Shown here one piece after another: positions 1 through 7,446 of a DNA stretch of 48,964 nt. Where the stretch lies: assembly GCA_017475485.1 (NCBI GenBank), contig JAFVFO010000025.1:1-48964 (forward strand). Direction: 5' to 3'. The translations under genes were made by a program, and so were the position numbers. The notes beneath the pieces were generated by a model, which ran no database searches, was not told the origin of the DNA, and worked only from the letters and a program-made list of their open reading frames with translations. How positions within the stretch are numbered: the stretch's first letter is position 1; every line of letters starts with the position of its first letter. Source of the DNA: Candidatus Gastranaerophilales bacterium (GTDB lineage Bacteria; Cyanobacteriota; Vampirovibrionia; Gastranaerophilales; Gastranaerophilaceae).

Positions 1-150
1 CTTTTTAAACTAAATAATTAAGGTGCAAATTTCTCCGGTTTTTTGTTTTGGTGAATTAATTTTTAAAACTTGTTGCTTTTGTGGTTTAGTGCTGTAGTGC
101 GAAAATATTAAACCTTACACTGATTTCTTAATGCCTTAGTGCCCTTATCT
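1..150. other. AT-rich non-coding left edge
   Basis: I see no credible open reading frame, RNA gene or strong hairpin here. The stretch is AT-rich like the rest of the genome and lies just outside the GC-rich tandem repeats that begin near 151. It may belong to the end or promoter of a gene outside the window. Confidence 0.4.
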
Positions 151-445
151 ACATCCTTATGCCCGAGCCTTCGTTCGCTAAGAACTTCGTTCTAAGCTCA
201 CTCGGCTCGGGTAGTCCAGTTACGCATTAGCCCGCCAAGCTCCTCGCTTGCCGTGCCAATGCTTCACATCCTTATGCCCTCGCCTTCGTTCGGCAAGCAA
301 AGCATTGCTAGCCTCACTTGGCTCGGGTAGAACGGCTCCGCACCAGCCCGCCGCGTCATCCGCGCCGTGCAGGTGCATACGCACTCTTATGCCCGAGCCT
401 TCGTTCGGCAAGCAAAGCATTGCTAGCCTCACTCGGCTCGGGTTG
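151..445. repeat. Three-copy 115-bp tandem repeat of palindromic units
   Basis: Equivalent points of the unit fall at 161, 276 and 391, a period of 115 bp. Each unit contains an outer inverted repeat, CCCGAGCC ... GGCTCGGG (162-169/204-211 and 392-399/435-442; copy 2 at 277-284/320-327 has two mismatches). An inner stem sits inside it. The inner stem sequence differs between copy 1 (around GAAC-TTC-GTTC) and copies 2 and 3 (around GCAA ... TTGC), yet both can fold with the same single A-A mismatch. A second small stem lies in the linkers (near 236-252 and 350-366). The block is far richer in G+C than its surroundings. It resembles REP/BIME-type palindromic elements. The third copy is incomplete and runs into the 3' end of miaB. 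Confidence 0.85.
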
Positions 446-1742
446 CAAACATGCACCAGGTGGAAACGCGCTCTATTTTGGCGTTGATAAATTGTCCTAT
501 AAAATAATCATTATCATCTATAAGATGCACAACTTTGTTATTTCTCGTTCTGCCTTGATACACCCCGTCTTTTGATGAATCTATCAATACTTCAAGCGTT
601 TTACCTATATATTTTTGATTTGATTTTAAACTTGCTTCTTTGACCTTGTCATTTAAAATTTGAAGTCTGATTTTTTTTGTATTTTCATCAATAAATTTAT
701 CAGTCATTTTACCTGCGCGTGTAATGGGGCGCGGAGAGTATGCTGCAGTGTTTGAATAATCCAGTTCTAATTCTTCAATTGCTTTTATAGTATCTTGAAA
801 TTCTTCTTGTGTTTCGGAAGGAAAACCTGCAATAAAATCAGATGTAATTGCTACATTTTCAATTTGCCCTCTGATTTTTTGGACAATTTCGGAATATTGT
901 TTAACATTGTAGCGTCTGTTCATTTCTTTTAAAATTCTGTCATTGCCCGATTGCATTGGAATATGAAAACATTCACAGATATTCTTTGAGTTTTTTACAA
1001 CTTCAATTACTTCATCAGTTATGTCTGTCGGATAGCTTGAAGTAAAGCGAATTCTAAAATCGCCTTGCAATTTATCAAGTTCCGATAAAAGACGGGCAAA
1101 ATTCGTGCCGTCTTCTAAGTTTTTCCCATAGCTGTCAACATTTTGCCCTAAAAGAGTAATTTCTTTAAAACCTTGCGCTATAATATCTTTTGCTTCTTTT
1201 ATAACAGCCTCTATGGTTCTTGAACGCTCGCGCCCGCGTGTATATGGAACAACGCAGTATGAGCAGAAATTATTGCACCCTTCCATAATGGGAAGCCAGG
1301 CGTTAATTGAATTTGTTCTTGAAATTTTATAATCATTTTCAACAATAGGATTATCAGAAGTTGCACAAATTCTTTTGTTTTCGATTTCTTTTAGTAAAGA
1401 AGGGAGTTCTGAAATATTTCTTGTTCCAAAAACAATATCAACGGCCGGGAATTTTTTTAGAAGTTCTTCTTTTTCTAATTGCGCGACACATCCGCAAATG
1501 CCGATTTTTATTGATTTTCCTTCTTTTTTCTTATCTTGTTTCAGTCTTTTCCAATTTCCAAGACGGGAATATGCTTTGTCTGTTGATAACTGCCTTATTG
1601 CGCAAGTATTTACAATAAGTAAATCTGCCTCTTTTTCGTCTTCGACTGCTTCATAATCGAAATGCGACAGCATGCCAAAAATGCGCTCGGTATCAGACTT
1701 ATTCATTTGACAACCAAGAGTGTCTATAAATATTTTTTTCAT
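429..1742 (-). CDS. miaB: tRNA-2-methylthio-N6-(dimethylallyl)adenosine synthase MiaB
   Basis: A radical-SAM methylthiotransferase that converts i6A37 to ms2i6A37 in tRNAs reading UNN codons. The order is an N-terminal UPF0004 domain with auxiliary [4Fe-4S] cysteines C11, C47 and C85, a radical-SAM motif C156-x3-C160-x2-C163 (GCNNFCSYC), then a TRAM domain over roughly the last 65 residues. At 437 aa it has normal family length. The start is ATG at 1742, two bases after the stop of the upstream synthase gene, so the two are probably co-transcribed. Oddity: after the conserved STWCMF near the C-terminus, the last five residues (ATRAE) and the TGA stop are encoded by the third copy of the tandem repeat, so the native C-terminus appears to have been replaced. 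Function is confident. Confidence 0.96.
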   Translation of the reverse strand: MKKIFIDTLGCQMNKSDTERIFGMLSHFDYEAVEDEKEADLLIVNTCAIRQLSTDKAYSRLGNWKRLKQDKKKEGKSIKIGICGCVAQLEKEELLKKFPAVDIVFGTRNISELPSLLKEIENKRICATSDNPIVENDYKISRTNSINAWLPIMEGCNNFCSYCVVPYTRGRERSRTIEAVIKEAKDIIAQGFKEITLLGQNVDSYGKNLEDGTNFARLLSELDKLQGDFRIRFTSSYPTDITDEVIEVVKNSKNICECFHIPMQSGNDRILKEMNRRYNVKQYSEIVQKIRGQIENVAITSDFIAGFPSETQEEFQDTIKAIEELELDYSNTAAYSPRPITRAGKMTDKFIDENTKKIRLQILNDKVKEASLKSNQKYIGKTLEVLIDSSKDGVYQGRTRNNKVVHLIDDNDYFIGQFINAKIERVSTWCMFATRAE

Positions 1743-1744
1743 TT

Positions 1745-3049
1745 CTATATAATCCTTGCGCCTGTAACCTGTTCTAATCTGTCCATTCTTTCTTTTAAAG
1801 CACCTGACGGATTATAATACGGGTCAACTGTCATGATTTTGGCTGCTATATTAGGATAGAAATATATAAACCTTAATTCCGAATCAGTTAATGGTTTTTG
1901 GGTATGAACATTGGCATAGCGTGCAAGTTCAAGAATATTTCTTGCTTCATCTTCATCATGGAATTCTAATTCCAAGCTGTGGAATACATTTCTAAAACCT
2001 TTAATACCTGCATATTCACCAACGGTTATCATTCTTCCTGTTTCAATTATTTCAGGTTCACCTCTGCCTAATTCTTCAAAATCATAAAGTTCGTAGTTGC
2101 GTCTGTCTTTTAAAGCACCGTCCGCGTGTATTCCTGATTCATGCGCAAATGCGTTAGCACCCACTGCAACCTGATTCATGGGAATCGGCACACCAAAGGC
2201 ATAAGATGTATATTTTGCAAGTTTCCATGCTTTAGAAATATCAATTTGAGGATCAATTTTATATTTACCTTCAAATCCGGAAGATTTAGCTATTGCAAGA
2301 ATGCAGGAAACTAAATCCGCATTGCCGGCGCGTTCCCCCATGCCGTTAATTGCGGTATTAATCCATGCGTCAACACCGGCATCTATTGCTGCACGCGCCC
2401 CCATTACAGAACATCCTACCGCCATACCAAGGTCGTTGTGGAAATGAAGTTCTATTTCCATGCCTGTTTCTTTTGCAATAGTATAAACTCTGTCATAAGC
2501 GCTCTGCGGGTCGTCATAACCAAGAGTGTCGCAATATCTGAAACGTGTTGCACCATATTTTTTGCAGGCATTTGCATACTCTATTAAATAATCAATTTTA
2601 GAACGTGAAGCATCTTCTGCATTAACACCGATTATTTTTGCATTTTGATTAATTGCTTCATTAATTGCTTCTAAAGTATCATTTAAAACATCCTTAGGAG
2701 TTTTTTTACCCTGATATTTGCCGTTAATCATTTGTTCTGATGTACTTTGCGACATATTAATGTATTGGAGTTTCGGAACATTTCTGAATGAATCTATTAC
2801 ATCATTTCTTATTGCTCTCATCCAGCCCGATAATTTTGTTTTATTAATAACACCGCGCTCAACAAGTTCTAAGTTGCCGTTTAAATAGTTAAGCTCATGG
2901 CGCGTTGTCGGAAAACCGAATTCGGATTGGTTAATACCCATTTCGTTAAGCATTAAATTAATAATTGTTTTTTGGAGCTTCGCAAGCCCTAAACGTGATG
3001 TTTGGACACCGTCCCTGTTTGTAACATCTACAAATTTTATATAGTTCAT
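1745..3049 (-). CDS. DRE-TIM metallolyase: homocitrate synthase-like, candidate Re-citrate synthase
   Basis: An acetyl-CoA-dependent Claisen condensation enzyme of the 2-isopropylmalate/homocitrate/citramalate synthase family (434 aa). Visible signatures are the catalytic R12-D13-G in a DVTNRDGVQ motif (the classical enzymes have DTTLRDGEQ), the metal-binding H202-x-H204 in HFHNDLGMA, and the NGMGERAGNADL loop near 235-246. The DVTNRDGVQ and QSEFGFP motifs recall, from memory, the Clostridium-type Re-citrate synthase rather than LeuA. No leuBCD or lysine-pathway genes lie nearby, which fits a stand-alone citrate-forming role for glutamate synthesis. Homocitrate synthase remains possible. It is first in a two-gene unit with miaB (2-bp gap). 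Confidence 0.85.
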   Translation of the reverse strand: MNYIKFVDVTNRDGVQTSRLGLAKLQKTIINLMLNEMGINQSEFGFPTTRHELNYLNGNLELVERGVINKTKLSGWMRAIRNDVIDSFRNVPKLQYINMSQSTSEQMINGKYQGKKTPKDVLNDTLEAINEAINQNAKIIGVNAEDASRSKIDYLIEYANACKKYGATRFRYCDTLGYDDPQSAYDRVYTIAKETGMEIELHFHNDLGMAVGCSVMGARAAIDAGVDAWINTAINGMGERAGNADLVSCILAIAKSSGFEGKYKIDPQIDISKAWKLAKYTSYAFGVPIPMNQVAVGANAFAHESGIHADGALKDRRNYELYDFEELGRGEPEIIETGRMITVGEYAGIKGFRNVFHSLELEFHDEDEARNILELARYANVHTQKPLTDSELRFIYFYPNIAAKIMTVDPYYNPSGALKERMDRLEQVTGARII

Positions 3050-3143
3050 ATTCCCTCAAAAGTCAGTGATAAAGATATTATAGCACAAGGATTTTTAATC
3101 TTTATGTAATTTTAATATATGTAAAGTATTCTGTAAATTTTTC

Positions 3144-3171
3144 TTGCATTATTTTTAAAATATAATACAAT
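3144..3171 (+). promoter_or_regulatory. Probable sigma-70 promoter for the 3220 gene
   Basis: TTGCAT (3144-3149), a 16-bp spacer and TACAAT (3166-3171) lie about 50 bp before the start codon, in the 170-bp divergent gap between the synthase gene and the 3220 gene. A ribosome-binding site (GAGAGGAAAC) follows just before ATG 3220. Confidence 0.5.
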
Positions 3172-3219
3172 AGTCATGTAGAAAGATAAAATGCATATCT
3201 ATTCTTTACGAGAGGAAAC

Positions 3220-3993
3220 ATGCAAATTAACAACGTAGCATCCGTCGCAGATAAATGTACAAAACCGCATAGATTTTTAGGTTTCACAGGAAACGAGAGC
3301 TCGTCGAGCGAGAAAAAGAAGGTGCGATACAAGCATTATGAGGAATTAAGTGATGATGTTTTGAGTGCCAGAAGTATTATAAAAGCACATCAGGATGTCC
3401 AAAATAGCGGAAAAATGCGTTTATTCAAAGCGATACCCGCAATAGCTACAGGAATATTTGCAACAAGTTTAGCATTAACCCGACCCGGAAAGTTATCAGA
3501 AAAAGCTGCTACAGGGTTGGGTTTTTTAGCCACTGTAGCAGGTGTTGATACAATAGCAGATTTAGCATTTCCAAAAGGAAAAGAAACTAATCGTAAAAAA
3601 GCAATTACTACCCTTGGCGCAATTGGTGCTGTTGCATTAGGTGCTGCGGTAATTGCAAAAGGTGCGGGTAAATCCGAAAAAGTTAAAAAAGTAACAAACT
3701 TTATTTCAAATGAAGTATCACAGCTTGCTTCTGAAGTAGATAAAACAAAATTAGCAAACTTTAGCAATAAACACATTCAACCGTTTTTAGAAAAACATCC
3801 TAAAGTTTCTTTTATAGCACCGCTTGCTACAGCTATAGGTTCAAGCGTATTGGGCGGTCTTGCAAGTGTTGGTTTATTGCAGGGCATTTCGCAAGATATA
3901 AGCAAAAAGGCATGTGAAAATTTTGAGCATGCTAAGTTAATTCAACAAATTGCTAAAAATCATTATGATTCAGTTGACGCCATTGAAGTTTAA
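3220..3993 (+). CDS. Lineage-specific membrane-associated protein with N-terminal FxG-type motif
   Basis: I do not recognise a characterised family. The 257-aa product starts with about 24 polar residues ending in a GFTGNE motif, then a charged segment. Two glycine/alanine-rich hydrophobic stretches follow (about residues 68-110 and 128-150), and another near 190-215, consistent with membrane association or glycine-zipper helices. A lysine-rich linker separates the hydrophobic parts. The ATG at 3220 has a good AGAGGAAAC ribosome-binding site. It precedes two larger membrane-anchored proteins on the same strand (60-bp gap), so the three may form a locus. The N-terminal motif recurs in the unrelated genes at 27113 and 34615. 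Confidence 0.75.
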   Translation: MQINNVASVADKCTKPHRFLGFTGNESSSSEKKKVRYKHYEELSDDVLSARSIIKAHQDVQNSGKMRLFKAIPAIATGIFATSLALTRPGKLSEKAATGLGFLATVAGVDTIADLAFPKGKETNRKKAITTLGAIGAVALGAAVIAKGAGKSEKVKKVTNFISNEVSQLASEVDKTKLANFSNKHIQPFLEKHPKVSFIAPLATAIGSSVLGGLASVGLLQGISQDISKKACENFEHAKLIQQIAKNHYDSVDAIEV

Positions 3994-4053
3994 AAGCAAT
4001 TTTTTAGCTTTATATGTTTTATAGCTATGTATTTATTTTTTAAGGTTGGTTGA

Positions 4054-5487
4054 ATGTCACAAAATACTGTTTCACCGTTATTGCAATCGCGTATTAATAC
4101 CGCAAAATCTGCGCCAAAACCGCAAATACAGGATGATGATTTTGATGAAGATGTAGCTTTTAATAATACTTCTCAAATTGCGGCAGCCTCTATTGCTGCT
4201 ACGTTATGTATTTCCGCATTGGTTTTTGGCGGTATGCTGTATAAAAACAAGCAAGCTCAGGCAGATGCAATAAAAGTTTCAAATGAATTTCATGATATGG
4301 TTGCAAATTATGCGCAAAATGTTATGGATTATTGTGTAAAAATAAAAAATGAAATAGAAGAATGTTTTGCGAGTGCTTCGCTTAAAATTGAAAATGCACA
4401 TGTAGAAGCTCTGCAAATCAGCCAAAATGCAGTTAAAATACAGCAGGCTTCAATTGAACAATATAATAAAACAGAACCGGAAAAAATATTTCATGAAGTT
4501 ATGGATTTGATTAACTCTGCCAAGGCAAATGGTTTTCAAGCCGTTGAAGATGAAGCGCAAGGAATAAGAAGAACATTTGCAAAAGTTTCAAATAATGGTG
4601 AAGATAATATCATAATGCATGAAATTAAAGACGGAAAAATAATTCGTTCGGTTGTTTCAAATGAAGGTCATACTAATGTTGAATATACAAAAGGCGGACT
4701 TCGTACGGTTATTGATTTTATACGCGATTTTGAAGGCAAACCTCATAAAACAAGCATAACTTATAATGAGGAAAATGCCACATCTTCTCAAACTATAGTT
4801 TCTGAATTTTTACATCAAAATGGCGTACCCGTACTATCAAAATTCGTAAATTCAATAAAAGAAAAATGTACAGGTACAACAGAAACCGAAATTTATGAAC
4901 TGCCAAACGGTATTTTATCAAGGTTTGCCTTGAAAACTTCTGCCAATGATTCAACTTCTTATTTTGTAGATAAATGTTTTAATTTTGATTGTAACGGCGA
5001 AATGGAAAGCTATTACAAAGGTTTTTCGAGCGATACGAAATTGTGTGACGAGCTTTATGCCAATAACACTTTAGTTGAAAATGCAGAGTTATCTTCAAAT
5101 CCTGATAACATAGGCAGAATAATAGAAAATTCCGAATTTGAAAACTTTTTTGCTTTGTATAGATATGATAGCTATGATTTTTCACCACAGCATTTCACAA
5201 GCATGTATGAAAAAACCCAAGACGGCGCAAGAGCTGATGAAGTTTGGTTCGCTACTCCGAGTGGTGAAAAATATGTAAAAAATGCTTTGTTTGATAAACA
5301 AAACAGTATTACAAAAGAAGGAAGCAATATCTTAAAAGCGGACGACGAGCTTTATGTATATAACAAAAGTGATATTGATGAAATTCCTTATGACAGTAAT
5401 TGGGCATTTTACAACGGCGAATTCAGACGATGCAATATGCCCGATTTTTCCGCAAGAAATGAAAACGGCAAATTCGTAAGGGATTAA
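4054..5487 (+). CDS. SPLLQS-motif membrane-anchored protein, paralogue 1
   Basis: A 477-aa protein of unknown function. It has a short N-terminal tail with the motif SPLLQS at residues 7-12, an acidic linker, one transmembrane helix (about 41-62) and a predicted coiled-coil (about 75-150). A long C-terminal region of repeated short beta-rich stretches resembles YD/MORN-type antitoxin-like repeats, but no family is assigned. It shares architecture, the SPLLQS tail, an EFH motif just after the membrane helix and part of the coiled-coil with the gene at 5935. Its TAA stop overlaps the convergent yraN-like gene by 4 bp (TTAA). Confidence 0.8.
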   Translation: MSQNTVSPLLQSRINTAKSAPKPQIQDDDFDEDVAFNNTSQIAAASIAATLCISALVFGGMLYKNKQAQADAIKVSNEFHDMVANYAQNVMDYCVKIKNEIEECFASASLKIENAHVEALQISQNAVKIQQASIEQYNKTEPEKIFHEVMDLINSAKANGFQAVEDEAQGIRRTFAKVSNNGEDNIIMHEIKDGKIIRSVVSNEGHTNVEYTKGGLRTVIDFIRDFEGKPHKTSITYNEENATSSQTIVSEFLHQNGVPVLSKFVNSIKEKCTGTTETEIYELPNGILSRFALKTSANDSTSYFVDKCFNFDCNGEMESYYKGFSSDTKLCDELYANNTLVENAELSSNPDNIGRIIENSEFENFFALYRYDSYDFSPQHFTSMYEKTQDGARADEVWFATPSGEKYVKNALFDKQNSITKEGSNILKADDELYVYNKSDIDEIPYDSNWAFYNGEFRRCNMPDFSARNENGKFVRD

Positions 5488-5846
5488 TTAAGGCTGATAT
5501 CTTCTAAAAAGCTGATATCGGGTTCATTATTTTCCGATAAAATTATTCCTATTGCGTCAATTTGTATTTTCTTATATCTTGCAGTGTTTTTTGTAAGGTA
5601 GAATTTTGCACATTTATAAATCGAAGATAATTTTGTTTTTGAAACAGCTTCAAACGGACTGCCGAAAAAATTGCCGGTTCTTGTCTTAACTTCGACAAAA
5701 TGTAAAACATTATTTTTCTGCGCAATTATATCAATTTCTGCCATTTTGGAATATCTGAAATTAGTTTCAATAATCTTATAGCCTTGTTTTATAAGATATT
5801 TTTGCGCAATTTCTTCGCCGTATTTGCCTGTAGCTTTGTTGTTCAT
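5484..5846 (-). CDS. YraN/UPF0102 family nuclease-like protein
   Basis: A 120-aa member of the UPF0102 (YraN) family, small proteins with a PD-(D/E)XK endonuclease-like fold and unclear cellular role. The family pattern is complete: a KYGEEIA helix at 8-14, the AEIDIIA strand with E37 and D39, and VEVKTR with E52 and K54, which together would make the metal site. The start is ATG at 5846. It converges on the SPLLQS paralogue 1 gene, sharing the TTAA at 5484-5487, and faces away from paralogue 2. Confidence 0.9.
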   Translation of the reverse strand: MNNKATGKYGEEIAQKYLIKQGYKIIETNFRYSKMAEIDIIAQKNNVLHFVEVKTRTGNFFGSPFEAVSKTKLSSIYKCAKFYLTKNTARYKKIQIDAIGIILSENNEPDISFLEDISLN

Positions 5847-5934
5847 AAATCCATTTTCGCAAAAATATATTATTTAACAATGGCAAATTTTTACATTTAT
5901 ATTTTTTTATATTAATACCAAAGGAGAAATGTTA

Positions 5935-7368
5935 ATGTCTGAAATTTCAATGTCGCCATTGCTCCAATCACAAAATGAATCATCTAAAAATATACAGCCC
6001 CAAAAAAATGATACAAAAACACAAGAACAAGAACCCAAAAAAGTTAACAAAGCGTTAATCGGTCTTGGTGCTGCAGCGGGTGTATCCGCATTGGCAATCG
6101 GCTCTATGCTTCTTTTCAAGGGTAGAAGAATGCCTGAATTTGCTTCCATGGTTTTAGATGAATTTCATAAATTACAAAATGAAGTCTTTGGTGAGTTCAA
6201 TGTTGCAAAAATAAGAATAAGCGAAATAACTCAACAGTCAAAATTAATTCAGCAAGAAGCGCAAGCCGTTCAAGAAAAAGCAAGAACGGCATTTTCCGAC
6301 CCTGCAATACAAGAAAGCTATGAAAAAATAATGTCTTTATTTGAGCAAGGTAAAAAAGCGGGTTACGAAAGCATACTTGATATGACAAGCGGAAATGAAA
6401 TAACATTTAAGGTTGAACCTGCTTCAAAAGGTTATGTTGAAAGAGTTAAAATGTTTGAGCGCAGAGGTGATGAACTTGTTTCTCAAAGCGAAATGTTTAC
6501 AAACAGCAGAACCTTCTTATCAATTGAAGAATTTTCGGGACAAACTTCAAAAGAAATGAGATTTACGAACGGAAAATGCACCGAATTGTCTTATAACGAT
6601 TATTCAAGCGGTCATCTGGTTTCTTTGGAACATTTTGCAAGACATGACGATAGTCCTTGTACAAGCTATGTTAAAAACTTTGAAATGCTTGAAGATGACA
6701 GTTATAAAATTGGCGAAGAATATTTCTTTAACAGTGAAGGAAGGCTAATATCCTATACTAAGGACACATTTGCAATAAAAGATGTTTATGACGCGCAAAC
6801 AGGAGAAAGATTTGAATATTCTACCTTTAATGACAGATTAAGTAAGGCATCTTTCGGTATTAACGGAATAGATAAAACAATACAAGAAGAACTCGAACCA
6901 CCTTCTTTTGAATGGAGTGAGTGTATTTACAGAACAGGAATTAAATCGAAAGAATATCAATCTTATATCAGTCTTGCGCATTCATCCAAATCGAACGGTA
7001 CTTCAATTGATAAAGAATTGCGTTTCAGAATTTCTAAAGACGGGAAATTAATTCCTTTCATGTATAATAAAGGCTATAATGTTGAAGATGATATATTAAC
7101 TCAAGAAGCAAGTTATGTATTGCAAGATGTTAATGATAAACTTGAATTGGTAAGCGGAACAAAAGGTCTTAAACAAAAAATTACTTCAAGAAGCGAAGCG
7201 GGCAATGCCGTATATCATGAAGATATCGGTGTTCCTATACAATTTAGAACATATTCGGATAACACAAGGGAATTTCAAACAGCATTTTTCTTTCCGGACA
7301 GAGAAGATGTTATCTTTAGATTTGATACAAAAGGCAGATATTTAGGTGCTAATAATTCTTTAAGTTAA
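5935..7368 (+). CDS. SPLLQS-motif membrane-anchored protein, paralogue 2
   Basis: A 477-aa paralogue of the 4054 product. I start it at ATG 5935 rather than 5929: AGGAG at 5922-5926 is only 2 nt from 5929 but 8 nt from 5935. With this start the N-termini of both paralogues align without gaps, each 12 residues ending in SPLLQS. A Gln/Lys-rich tail is followed by one transmembrane helix (about 42-60), a coiled-coil (about 75-140), then a long C-terminal domain of repeated beta-type motifs. Function is unknown; the single anchor and large hydrophilic domain suggest a cell-surface or periplasmic part, though orientation is not proven. Confidence 0.8.
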   Translation: MSEISMSPLLQSQNESSKNIQPQKNDTKTQEQEPKKVNKALIGLGAAAGVSALAIGSMLLFKGRRMPEFASMVLDEFHKLQNEVFGEFNVAKIRISEITQQSKLIQQEAQAVQEKARTAFSDPAIQESYEKIMSLFEQGKKAGYESILDMTSGNEITFKVEPASKGYVERVKMFERRGDELVSQSEMFTNSRTFLSIEEFSGQTSKEMRFTNGKCTELSYNDYSSGHLVSLEHFARHDDSPCTSYVKNFEMLEDDSYKIGEEYFFNSEGRLISYTKDTFAIKDVYDAQTGERFEYSTFNDRLSKASFGINGIDKTIQEELEPPSFEWSECIYRTGIKSKEYQSYISLAHSSKSNGTSIDKELRFRISKDGKLIPFMYNKGYNVEDDILTQEASYVLQDVNDKLELVSGTKGLKQKITSRSEAGNAVYHEDIGVPIQFRTYSDNTREFQTAFFFPDREDVIFRFDTKGRYLGANNSLS

Positions 7369-7414
7369 TTTTGTTAAGTGCTTTTATTTACCTGTGGTTT
7401 TATTTGTCATAAAA

Positions 7415-7420
7415 TATAAT
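7415..7420 (+). promoter_or_regulatory. -10 element upstream of gatA
   Basis: A perfect TATAAT lies 27 nt before the gatA ATG, with a GGAG ribosome-binding site at 7435-7438. No clear -35 hexamer accompanies it, so this is a tentative promoter. Confidence 0.35.
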
Positions 7421-7446
7421 CAGATATATTTTATGGAGCAAAATTT

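Noticed and set aside
151-445. CRISPR array
   Set aside because: The units are 115 bp apart with nested hairpins and diverged copies, not short identical repeats with unique spacers, and there are no cas genes nearby.
220-575. Short open frames across the GC-rich repeats on both strands
   Set aside because: They owe their openness to the repeat units, have arginine/serine-rich low-complexity translations, no ribosome-binding site, and change register with the repeat.
3050-3219. tRNA or small RNA gene in the divergent gap
   Set aside because: No cloverleaf arms, TTCGA-type loop or strong terminator could be found; a promoter explains the gap.
3390-3776. 128-aa minus-strand open frame opposite the 3220 gene
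   Set aside because: The 3220 gene has a promoter and ribosome-binding site; the antisense frame has neither.
5929-5934. ATG at 5929 as start of SPLLQS paralogue 2
   Set aside because: It is only 2 nt from AGGAG and breaks the gap-free N-terminal match with paralogue 1; the ATG at 5935 solves both.
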